Shown here in pieces: positions 30,313 through 39,054 of a stretch of 64,000 nt of DNA. The position numbers and the translations under genes were made by a program. Under the pieces are notes generated by a model, which was not told where the DNA came from, ran no database searches, and worked only from the letters and a program-made list of their open reading frames with translations. Within the stretch, counting starts at the first letter, position 1; each line of letters begins with the position of its first letter. The stretch lies in assembly GCA_965240325.2 (NCBI GenBank), contig OZ251226.1:2976001-3040000 (forward strand). Direction: 5' to 3'. The DNA is from Rebecca billardiae RCC1528 (lineage: Eukaryota > Haptophyta).

Positions 30313-33300
30313 ATGACCAAAAAATCGCGCTCATCAGCAGCAAAGCCGATCTGGATTCTGGAAATTGAACATGCGGCGGCGGCAGGCGCGCCAGCGCCCA
30401 GCGCGTCTCGTGTTTTGGGCGCGCCCATCGCCGGCACGGGCGGCTCCCCACCGCCGCACGCCCGCGGCCCCACGATGCCCGACACGCGGCCCGCCAGGCG
30501 CCCTAGCCCCGGGGGTCGACGCTGGCGCACGTGCGCGCTCGTCTCGGGGAGCGGGCGGCTGCTCGAGCACGAGCTCGGGCCGTACATCGACGAGCACGAC
30601 AGCGTGTACCGGCTGAACTGGGTCGAGACCGCCGGCTTTGAGCGGCACGTCGGCCGCCGCACCACGCACCGCTTCCTGAGCAACGCGCTGATCGACGCGC
30701 CTCGGGCGCAGTGGCACATACCCCCGCCCCCGAGGGCCGCCGCCCGGCTGCAGCAGCGCGTGGTCCCGGTCGCCGACTGCGCGCCCTTCTCGGCCGACGA
30801 GCCCGAGCCGGGCTCGGCGTGCGCCGAGACCAAGCGCGTGCGCGCGCGGCTGTGGGATCAGTACGGCTCGCTGGTGAACCGCAGCTCGGACATCTCCTTC
30901 GCACCCGCCACCGCGCGCGGGCGCGCGCGCGCGCTCCTCGGCGCCGCCGAGCGGGCGCCATCGGTCGCGGTGTACGCGGTCGACGCGCTGATGCTGGCGC
31001 CCGTGCAGCGCGCGCGCGCCGGCATCCGCGAGCAGCCCGAGCCGCCGTGCGCGTGCGTCTCGCTGTTCGGCTTCCGCTGGCCGCCGTCGACCGGCGCGCC
31101 CTACTCGTACACGCGCGTGCACGACGAGTCCGAGGCGGTCCGCTTCAGCCGCGCCGCGAGCGCGCGCGGCGGGTTTGACCACCTCGCCGAGCACCGGCTG
31201 ATGTGGCGGCTGGCGGGGCGCCGGCACACGCGCACGGGCACGGTGGTGATCGAGCGCGCGAACGGGACGGCGGAGGAGGTGGAGTGGGCGGCGGGCGCGG
31301 CCGACCAGCTCGCCGGCGCGCGCGCCGTGTGCGAGCGCTCGATGCCCCGCCTCGCCTTCAGCCCGATGCCGCCGGAGTCGGAGCTGCTGAGCGGCCAGGG
31401 CGACGTGAGCGCGCGCCCGGCCGCGCTCGACGACAGCGTCTGCCACGTGCGCACGCTGGACGTGCTCGTGCCGCTGGCGATGCCGAAGGAGCGCGGCGTG
31501 CTCGAGGCGCTGTCGCACGAGCGCTTCTCCCGCCTCGCGCTCACGCAGGCCAGCCGCCGCTTCCACACGTGCGCGCTCGTCGGGCCGGGCGCGGCCGCGC
31601 GCGGGTTTGGCGAGGGCCGCTCCGAGCTGAGCGGCAGGGGGCTGGGCGCGCACATCGACGCGCACGGGCTGGTGATCCGCGCGAACGGCGCGGGGGCGGA
31701 GGTGAACGCGGTGGACGCGGACGTGGGCTCGCGCACCGACGTGCTCGTGCTCTCGCCCGCCGAGGCGCGCGCCTGCCTGCAGGACGAGAAGCGCTTCCGG
31801 CCGGCCGCGGCCTCGGTCAACGCGCCCGCGCCCGACCGCGTGCGCACTGCGAGCGTCTGCTACGACGAGCAGCGCAGCCGGCACGCGCTCAAGGTGCTCG
31901 CGGTGTCGGAGAGCCACGCGCTCGCGACGTGGGCGACGCGGCACGCGCCCGCGATGGCCACGCCCGTCGCCGCCTTCGCCGGCAAGGACCTCAGCCCGCT
32001 CACCGGCCGCACGGGCGTGGGCAGCCTGCTCGCGCGCGCCATCTCGACCGGCCTGGCGAGCGTGTACGGCGGCGGCCGGCACAGCTGGGGCCCGATCGAG
32101 CCGGCGCTGCTGCACGGGCTGCTGCTCGCGTCGGCGGTGTGCGAGGACATCGACGTGTACGGCGTGGACGACGAGACCAGCGCGCTCGCCTCCAACGCCA
32201 CCTCCGCCCCGGAGCCCTCCACCCAGCTCTCGCGCGGCGGCCTCTTCCGGCGCATGGCCGCCACCGACCACGGCCTGCGCGAGGAGCTGCTGCACGCGCT
32301 GCGCGGCGGCGACATGCAGCTGGCGTCGCGGCTGGAGATGCGCGCGTTCGACAAGGAGACGACGTTCGACCGCGCGGCGGCGATGGCGCAGGTCGTGCGC
32401 GACGACGCGTGCCACGCGCGCGGGCTGCGCGTCGTCTCCGACGCGCCGAGCGCGCCGCTCGGCACCGCGCCGCAGCTCGCGGCCGAGGACGCGATGCGCA
32501 CGGCGCTGCCACACCAGCGGGCGCCCGACGAGGTGCCCGAGTACATGAAGGTGAACTTCACCAAGCTGTTCGTCAAGCCGCGGAACGAGCGGAAGATCAT
32601 CGAGGTGATCGCCGCCGCGCAGGACATCGACTGCAACGCGCCGCCGCCCCTCGACGACCGCGAGCTCGACGTGTACCTGCGCGGGATGGTCGAGCGGCAG
32701 TTCGCGCAGTGGCCGGGCGTGCCACGCGTCGTGCACGACGTGCGCTCGGCGGGCGGCGCGCTCGCGTGCAGCTGGGGCTGGACGTTCGCCGACGCGGTGC
32801 ACGAGGAGAACACGCTGCGCCTCGACCCGGCCAAGGGCCCGTGGACGCTGCGCGTGTGGCAGGACCGCGACGCGCCGCAGCTGCTCAGCGCGTGGCCGGA
32901 CACGCGCATGCTCACGCTCTACTCGCGGCTGCGCTCGGCGCCCGACTCGCGCGCGCGGCTGCTGCGCTATCTCGCGCTGTGGCGCGACGGCGGCGTGGTC
33001 ACCGACGGCTCGCTCGTGTGGGTCGGGCGGCAGTACTCGCTCGCCTCGCTCGCGCGCTGGGCGCGGCAGCACGGCGGCTTCATGGCCGTGTACGAGCCCG
33101 AGGCGATGGTGCACGCCGTCGACCCGCGCGGGCTGCCCGAGGGCTACCCGGCGTCCGTGTCGGCGTCCATACTGGTCGCGTCCGCACGCCACCCGGTGCT
33201 GTCGTGGATGCTGCTCACGTGGGCGAGGTGCTCGGTCGAGTCGGAGCGGTACATGGCGCAGCCGCCCGCGCTGCGCGAGGGCACGGCGCTCGTCACCGCC

Positions 33301-34416
33301 GCCACCGCCTTCGGCTTCCCGCCCGCCGTCGCGCTCGTCCCGTCGGAGATGTTCTTCCGCGTCGGCTGGCACGTGCCGCCCGAGACACACGACGAGGACG
33401 AGGCGGACGAGGACCTGCCGCGCACGCCGAGGGCGCGGGAGCTCGCGGGGCAGCGGCCGACGCTCGAGCGGCTGCGCGCGCTGAACGCGCAGGCGTACAC
33501 CTTCTGCCCGCTGCTCGGCGAGCAGGGCCCGCCCGAGCAGCGCGAGCTGCTGCGCCAGCTGCGCGCGGAGGTGTGCATCCGCGGGGACGAGGCCATCTCC
33601 TCAACCTCGGTCGCGCGGCGCGCGCTCGGCCGGCTGCGGCGGCTGCGCTGGTTCCGCGGCGGCGGCGGCGAGGGCGGCGGCGAGGGCGGCGGCGGGCTGC
33701 TCGCGGCCGCGCGCGAGGCGCTCACCGGCGCGCACGTCGCGCCCGCCGCCCCCTCGCCCTTCTACCTCGACCCCCGGCTCCCGAACAAGCTGGTCGTGCG
33801 CCGCAGCTGGCTCGAGGCGAACGAGCTCAGGCCCGCGCGCACCTACTGGGCGTACGGCACGCGCGAGCTGCCGCCCGAGGGGGGCGCGGCGGAGGCGGGC
33901 GCGCTCGCGCAGTGGGCGCGCGACGCGCCCGCCGAGCCGTTCCCCATCTACGTCCCGGGGAGCGAGGAGGAGCTCGTGGCGCCGCCCATCGGTGCGGAGA
34001 GCGCGCCTCTCGTGTCCCTCTTCTTTGGCACAGAGGACAACTCGCCGGAGGGCGAGGCGCACGCCGAGCGCTTCGGCGGCGCGGGCGGCGCGGGCGGCGC
34101 GGGCGGGCGCGCGGTGGGCACGATCACGCGCGTCGCGCTCCCGCTCCGCGCGCGCCTCTCCGCGCTCGGCGCGTGCTGGCCGCTGCTGCTCGCGCTCGCG
34201 CTCGCGTGCGGCTGCGTCGCGCGCGCCACCGTGCTACGCAGGCGGCGCCGGCTGCGCGCCAAGGGGGACCGACCGGCGCGCGGCGGCGGCGGGCCCGCCG
34301 ACACGGACGAGATGGTCGTGCGCGACGGGCGCTCGGATCACCAGCGCGCGCAGCAGCGCCGCCAGCCGGCCTCGTCCACCGCCGCCGCGGCGACGCTCAG
34401 CCGAGTCGACGGATGA
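30313..34416 (+). CDS. Triple-domain glycosyltransferase (GT29-GT29-GT32-like)
   Basis: A 1367-residue ORF with three transferase-like domains. The first (about residues 70-350) has the sialyltransferase GT29 motif L: CALVSGSGRLL, then IDEHDSVYRLNW and TAGFERHVGRRTTHRF. The second (about 415-625) starts RRFHTCALVGPGAA, then GAHIDAHGLVIRAN, and keeps a motif-S-like PLTGRTGVGSLLARA and DVYGVDDE. The third (about 803-1025) is OCH1/GT32-like: VPRVVHDVRSAGGA, then SRARLLRYLALWRDGGVVTDG, where the usual DxD is only Thr-Asp-Gly. A hydrophobic helix near the C-terminus (about 1280-1302) precedes basic residues. Known: GT29 adds sialic or related sugars in the Golgi, and GT32 adds mannose or other hexoses. 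No N-terminal signal anchor is visible, so an upstream exon may be missing; the ATG at 30313 is the first in frame. Possible AATAAA signals lie at 34483 and 34544. Confidence 0.78.
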   Translation: MTKKSRSSAAKPIWILEIEHAAAAGAPAPSASRVLGAPIAGTGGSPPPHARGPTMPDTRPARRPSPGGRRWRTCALVSGSGRLLEHELGPYIDEHDSVYRLNWVETAGFERHVGRRTTHRFLSNALIDAPRAQWHIPPPPRAAARLQQRVVPVADCAPFSADEPEPGSACAETKRVRARLWDQYGSLVNRSSDISFAPATARGRARALLGAAERAPSVAVYAVDALMLAPVQRARAGIREQPEPPCACVSLFGFRWPPSTGAPYSYTRVHDESEAVRFSRAASARGGFDHLAEHRLMWRLAGRRHTRTGTVVIERANGTAEEVEWAAGAADQLAGARAVCERSMPRLAFSPMPPESELLSGQGDVSARPAALDDSVCHVRTLDVLVPLAMPKERGVLEALSHERFSRLALTQASRRFHTCALVGPGAAARGFGEGRSELSGRGLGAHIDAHGLVIRANGAGAEVNAVDADVGSRTDVLVLSPAEARACLQDEKRFRPAAASVNAPAPDRVRTASVCYDEQRSRHALKVLAVSESHALATWATRHAPAMATPVAAFAGKDLSPLTGRTGVGSLLARAISTGLASVYGGGRHSWGPIEPALLHGLLLASAVCEDIDVYGVDDETSALASNATSAPEPSTQLSRGGLFRRMAATDHGLREELLHALRGGDMQLASRLEMRAFDKETTFDRAAAMAQVVRDDACHARGLRVVSDAPSAPLGTAPQLAAEDAMRTALPHQRAPDEVPEYMKVNFTKLFVKPRNERKIIEVIAAAQDIDCNAPPPLDDRELDVYLRGMVERQFAQWPGVPRVVHDVRSAGGALACSWGWTFADAVHEENTLRLDPAKGPWTLRVWQDRDAPQLLSAWPDTRMLTLYSRLRSAPDSRARLLRYLALWRDGGVVTDGSLVWVGRQYSLASLARWARQHGGFMAVYEPEAMVHAVDPRGLPEGYPASVSASILVASARHPVLSWMLLTWARCSVESERYMAQPPALREGTALVTAATAFGFPPAVALVPSEMFFRVGWHVPPETHDEDEADEDLPRTPRARELAGQRPTLERLRALNAQAYTFCPLLGEQGPPEQRELLRQLRAEVCIRGDEAISSTSVARRALGRLRRLRWFRGGGGEGGGEGGGGLLAAAREALTGAHVAPAAPSPFYLDPRLPNKLVVRRSWLEANELRPARTYWAYGTRELPPEGGAAEAGALAQWARDAPAEPFPIYVPGSEEELVAPPIGAESAPLVSLFFGTEDNSPEGEAHAERFGGAGGAGGAGGRAVGTITRVALPLRARLSALGACWPLLLALALACGCVARATVLRRRRRLRAKGDRPARGGGGPADTDEMVVRDGRSDHQRAQQRRQPASSTAAAATLSRVDG

Positions 34417-34691
34417 CAACCGGCGTGCGTCTTCGTCGCCTGGCGCGGGCGGGCTTGGCCGTTGGCGTTGGCGGCAGACTCGAATAAAAATACGCGCGCG
34501 TTCGTCGCGTAGGCTCCGTAGACTGTAGCTAGACGCGGCGGCTAATAAAACTTGGACAGCCTAGCTCATCATCAGTATTAGTATATACATACCGCGTGCT
34601 AATTGCTATATATAGTAGCAGTACTCTTCAATAGCAGTGGCGTGTAGTAGAAGGCAGGCAGAGTATCGACGCGCGAAACGGTTAACGGTAG

Positions 34692-34741
<50 letters not shown>

Positions 34742-34926
34742 CTGTTGCTGCTACTCATAGCTTCGGCACGGGAGCTAGTCAGCCTGGCGCCAGGCTTCGG
34801 ATCATCATGCATCGCCAGCATGCGACGCGCCGACTTGCGAGCGGAGGGTCGATATCGGGGTCTGTCCAGCCTACAGGCTGGAAGTGGAGGGTGTCGCCTG
34901 GCGGTTCAGTGCTGGTGATGGGGACC
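34417..34926. other. Intergenic spacer with AG microsatellite
   Basis: It contains two AATAAA hexamers (34483 and 34544), TATATA stretches near 34580-34615, and an AG run of about 40 bp near 34696-34735. The rest is unremarkable sequence between two convergent genes. Confidence 0.6.
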
Positions 34927-35469
34927 TCAGTCATCCGCCGTGCTCGTTGGGAGCGCGTCGACGCCCTTGTCAATCGAGATAGTCTCGCTGATGGCGTCCA
35001 TCTTTGGTACGTACGTGGTGAAGTGCGGCGTCGCGAAGTGCGCCTCGAGGTGCGCCATGGACGCCCACTCCTCTGTGATCACGAAGCGCGTCGGCGAGTC
35101 GACCGACTTGACAAAGTTGTACTTGATGACGCCCGGCTCGCGCCACGTGTGGTGCGCGAGCTTCTCGGCCATGGCGAGCCAATCGGCCTGGTTGGCCTCG
35201 GGCACCTCCTTCGTGACGATGACATGCACAGCGCAGCCGCGTCTCTCGCCGCTGCCATGAGAAGCCGATGCGGCGGCGCGCACAGAAAGCACGCGTGACC
35301 TGGCTAGCGCGCACAAGCCCGGCCGCACGGCGAGGTGGACGCCCGCGCCCATGCACGCGGAGCGTTGAGCATGCCGCCCAGCGTGCAGAGCGGCTTGGTA
35401 GAGCCCTTGGGAGCTCAAGGCTCCCAAGGGAGCTCTGAGCAGCACCATGCTGAGTGCGACGGCCGCCAT
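34927..35469 (-). CDS. ABM-domain (YgiN-like) monooxygenase, probably organelle-targeted
   Basis: A 180-residue protein. The last 100 residues form an antibiotic-biosynthesis-monooxygenase (dimeric ferredoxin-like) domain: CAVHVIVTKEVPEANQADWL, then HHTWREPGVIKYNFVKSVDS, then FVITEEWASMAHLEAHFATP with HFTTYVPKM. The REPG-x-x-x-Y/F and FVI-EEW-S-x-H-x-x-H patterns are family hallmarks. The first 85 residues look like a targeting leader: a hydrophobic start (MAAVALSMVLLRAPLGALSS) then Arg/Ala-rich, acid-free sequence, as in bipartite plastid presequences of secondary algae. Known relatives oxidise quinols or degrade reactive small molecules; the substrate here is unknown. The true ATG is at 35469. 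It is divergent from the GT77 gene, only 115 bp away. Confidence 0.8.
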   Translation of the reverse strand: MAAVALSMVLLRAPLGALSSQGLYQAALHAGRHAQRSACMGAGVHLAVRPGLCALARSRVLSVRAAASASHGSGERRGCAVHVIVTKEVPEANQADWLAMAEKLAHHTWREPGVIKYNFVKSVDSPTRFVITEEWASMAHLEAHFATPHFTTYVPKMDAISETISIDKGVDALPTSTADD

Positions 35470-35584
35470 CGTGCACGCACGATCAATCACAGCCTCGGTT
35501 GCCTACTGGTAAGCTCGCGCGGCACGCGGGCGGAGAAGCCGGCGGCAAGGGCTCGGCGCCACTCGCGCCGAGGCAAGGCGGGGC
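35470..35584. promoter_or_regulatory. 115-bp divergent promoter region
   Basis: This is the whole distance between the start codons of the ABM gene (minus) and the GT77 gene (plus). It is GC-rich with no clear TATA box. It must contain both 5' UTRs, so it is probably a compact bidirectional promoter. Confidence 0.4.
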
Positions 35585-38500
35585 ATGGGGTTGTACACCT
35601 ACTTCCTGCTGGGCATCGCTGCGCTCCTCGTGCTGCACAACGTGCTCTACTGGCCATCGAGCACGGGCTCCGCCTCTCCGCTGCGCGCGCGCGCGCTCCC
35701 GCCAGAAACGCCCGCGCGCGAGGCGCGCTCGCTCGCCGCGGCGCACGAGGCAGATGCGGGGGCGCTCGCACGCACCCTCACGGCGGGTGCGGTCGGCAGT
35801 CCGAGCGCCGATCCGGCGGTGCCGGTCGTTCGCGCGCTCCCCGCGGGCATGCCGCCGCCGCGCATCTCGAAGGAGTGCACGCCTCGATTGCCTGAGACGC
35901 CGCTGTACCGCCCGCTGCAGCCGCTGCCGCGCCGGCTGGGCGAGTGCGGCGGCGGCGCGGCGGGCGAGCTGTGCGCGGCGGCGGCGCGCGTGGAGCGCGA
36001 CTCCACCGTCATCCTCGTGCCCATCTCCGAGGGCACCCTCGCCGAGTGGGCCGAGTTCTCGCAGGCGGCGCGCGCGGTGGGCGCCGCGCACGTTGTCGCG
36101 CTCGTCGTCGAGCCGAGCGCGGGCGAGGAGGGCGGCGCGCGCGTGGTGGCGGAGGCGCGCGCGCGCGCGAGCGTGGGCGAGGTGGTCCGCTGGAGCGCCG
36201 CGCTCGCCCCGCCCAGCGCCGCCGGGTACGCCGCCTCGCCGCCGACCGACGCGGCGCACACGCTGCTGGGCGGCGCGGCCGCGTTTGATGGCGCGCGCGT
36301 GCTGCTGAGCGCGGGCGTTCGCGTGCAGCTCGCGGACGTGGGCGTGGTGCTGCGCGCCGATCCGCTGGTGCACGCGTGGCGGGACCACGACGTCGAAGCG
36401 CACCAGCCCGCCGGCGCGGAGTACACCAAGGGCCGCGTCGTCTCCGTGATGGACGCGTCGATGGGCTGGTCGCGGTTTGCCCAGTCGCTCGCCGTGCCCC
36501 ACCTGGCGGCCGACTGGGTGGCGCTGGCGCCGACGGCGGAGGCGGTGGCGCTGGCGGCGAGGCTGAGCGCGCGGCTGCGCGGCGTGGGGCACGCCGCCGC
36601 CGCGCGCCGCGCCGACATCCCCGACGAGCGCTCGCTCGCCCTCGAGTGGGCGCTCACCGCCGAGGCGCTGACGCCTTCGCACGACGCGTGGCGCTCGGTC
36701 GGGGTGTCCGTGCGGATGCTGCCGCCGCGCTGTTACGCGCAGCTGGTCGGCGGCACGCTGGGCGGCAGGTTCAGCGGCTCGATCCCGTCGGTGGTCGCCG
36801 CCGTGCCGCCCGGCGCCGAGCGCCGCGCCGCGGTGATGGCCAGCGTGCGCGACTCGGGCACGCTGCCGCTGCTCGCGTCGCTGCCGCCCGCGCCGCGCGC
36901 GCGGGAAGACCCGAACCGGCTGCTGACGTCAGCGGTGCACGACACGACGCCCGCGGTGGTCAAGGCGCAGTGCGAGGCGGAGCTGCCGCCGGCGCGGGCG
37001 GAGACGCGCGCGCAGGCGGCGGCGGACGACGCCGCCGCCGAGGCCGCCGGCGCGCCCCGCCGCGCGCGCCCGCTCAACTACATCCTGCCCGCGAGCGCGC
37101 CGTTCCCGCCGCCGGCCGCGTGCGTGGCGCACGGGCTGCAGGAGCTGTGCGCGCTGCTGCGCACTGTGGTGGCGCCGCGGCGCGAGGCGCTGGTGGCGGT
37201 GTCGAACAAGAACATCTTCCACATGCTGCAGCTGTACATCGACGGCGTGAAGCGCGCCAAGGTCTCCAACGCCCTCGTCGTCGCGCTCGACGACGAGACG
37301 CACGCGTGGCTGAGCGAGCGCTCCTTCCCCTCCTACGTGCGCAAGGTGCAGGCGCGCGGCGGCTCCACCGACAACCACGCGACGTCGGGGCTCAAGTTCC
37401 GCATCCTGCGCGAGTTCATGCTGGTGGGCTGCTCGGTGCTGCTCTCCGACGTCGACGTCGCGTGGATGCGCGACCCCTTCCCCGCGCTGTACGGCGACGC
37501 GGACGTGGAGGGCATGACGGACGGCTTCGACGACCTCAGCTCGTACGGCGCGCCCGGGAGCGGCGTGCTCGGCGGCAGCAGCTGGCGCATCTTCGCGCGC
37601 AACTCGGGCATGTTCTACATCTCCGCGACGAACGAGTCGCTGCGCATGATGGAGCGCATGACGCACCGGATGGCACGCGCCGGCGCGCGCGCGCCGCGCC
37701 CTGCGCGCGCGCGCTCTGCGCCGGGGCCGCGCGGCTGCTGACGCGCTCTCTGCGCGCGCACCTGTCGGCACCGACCGGCCGGCCGGCCGGGGCGCCGCGC
37801 CGCGCCGCGCCGCGCAGGCGACGGAGAGCATCTGGGACCAGACGGCGTACAACGAGGAGCAGTTCTACCTGACGACGGAGACGTTCCAGGTGCGCGCGCC
37901 GGCGCCGCCGCCGCCCCGCGGGGCGCGCGGCTCGACCCTCCGCCCGGGGGCGCTCACCGCGCCGCGCACGCGGCCGCGCACCGTCCCCGCGCGCCCGCTC
38001 GCGCGCGCACGCGCGCTCCGTGCGCAGGGCCTCGGCCTGTCGCAGCGCGTGATGAACTACCTGTGCTTCCTCAACACGAAGGTGCTCTTCAAGTACGTGC
38101 GCGAGACGGCCGAGCTGTACCCCGACGCGTACACGCCGATCGGCGCGCACGTCAACTACCACCCGGAGAAGCCGCAGCGCATGGCGGACATCTTCAAGCA
38201 CTACCAGCAGGGGCAGCGCGGCGTGCTCGAGCGCTGGAACGGCGGCGAGGGGCTCAAGATCTCCAACGACTGCAAGTTCGACGGCGTGCGGCCCGACTCG
38301 TCGAAGGGGCGCGGCTCGGCGCTGCTCGCGGCGGTCCTCGCGCGCGGCAAGGGCGAGTGGGGCGGCGTGCGCTGGCTGCGCTTCGACGCGGACGGCAAGC
38401 TCGGCACGCCGTGGGGCGAGGGCACGTGGGGCGGCGCGCCCGCCGACCGGAGCGAGACGACCATCTGGTGCGACTTCTTCGGCAAGACGCGCCATCTGCT

Positions 38501-38615
38501 CCGCCTCAGTGGCACGCTGCCCGCCGACGACGCGGCGCCGATCGAGCTCACGTCGACGCGCTGCACCGACGGAGACACCGTGAAGGTGAAGGTGATGCGC
38601 GGCGAGAGCAGCTGA
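35585..38615 (+). CDS. GT77-family glycosyltransferase (arabinosyltransferase-like)
   Basis: Exons 35585-37672, 37818-37889 and 38028-38615, all phase 0, giving 915 residues. The N-terminus (MGLYTYFLLGIAALLVLHNV) is a type II Golgi signal anchor. The GT77 core begins near residue 537: VAVSNKNIFHMLQLYIDGVK, then VVALDDETHAWLSERSFPSY, GSTDNHATSGLKFRILREF, and the DxD site LLSDVDVAWMRDPF. After splicing RMTHRM joins ATESIWDQTAYNEEQF, and the last exon gives MNYLCFLNTKVLFKYVRE and HVNYHPEKPQRM, as in plant XEG113/RRA-type enzymes. An upstream half (residues about 140-320; TVILVPISEGTLAEWAEF) looks like a degenerate copy of the fold. Known relatives arabinosylate extensins or make rhamnogalacturonan. 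Intron 1 starts with GC instead of GT; intron 2 is GTGCGC...GCAG. A possible AATAAA lies at 38714. Confidence 0.88.
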
Positions 38616-39054
38616 CGACTAACATCATTCGATTCCAGTCGTGGCCCGCGTAAGTACTAAGTGACCCACAGTCGGCGTCGCCACGTGATGGCACGAGTTC
38701 TTGCGCGCTGACGAATAAATCGATGACTGATCGAGTGATCGGCGTCGTCGATGGTCTGACAACTGAAGAGTGAAGGCCCATTGACGCCGCTGATGACGAT
38801 GATGATCTCAGATCTGCGAGACGGTAAATACACTAGTACTAGCTTACGGTACTACTACAGTTGACTAATAAGAATACAGTCGTATACAGTATCTTCAATC
38901 TCGCCTGCCTTCGGAGCTGCGTACTACTATGGAGATAGTGCGTATCTCTTATTCTTAGTACTGTATGGGGGTAGTCGGGTAGAGTAAACTGTAAGAGACG
39001 CACAACGATGGCGGCGGCGAACGCCGCCGGCAAGTAGTCGTCATCGACCCACTC
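38616..39054. other. Intergenic spacer holding repeat copy f
   Basis: AT-richer spacer between two same-strand glycosyltransferase genes. It contains AATAAA at 38714, GTACTA/TACTAC runs, and a degenerate dispersed repeat facing a partial inverted copy. Confidence 0.55.
38893..39004 (+). repeat. Dispersed short repeat, copy f with inverted partner
   Basis: TTCAATCTCGCCTGCCT, then a divergent insert, then GCGTATCTCTTATTCTTAGT and ACTGTA (to about 38965). At 38982-39004 AGTAAACTGTA runs straight into TAAGAGACGCAC, the reverse-orientation core. The arrangement hints at an inverted-repeat origin for the family. Confidence 0.6.

Noticed and set aside
30334-33390. A 1018-codon open frame antisense to the triple glycosyltransferase
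   Set aside because: It is low-complexity Arg/His/Ala sequence without motifs, a shadow of the GT29/GT32-like coding strand.
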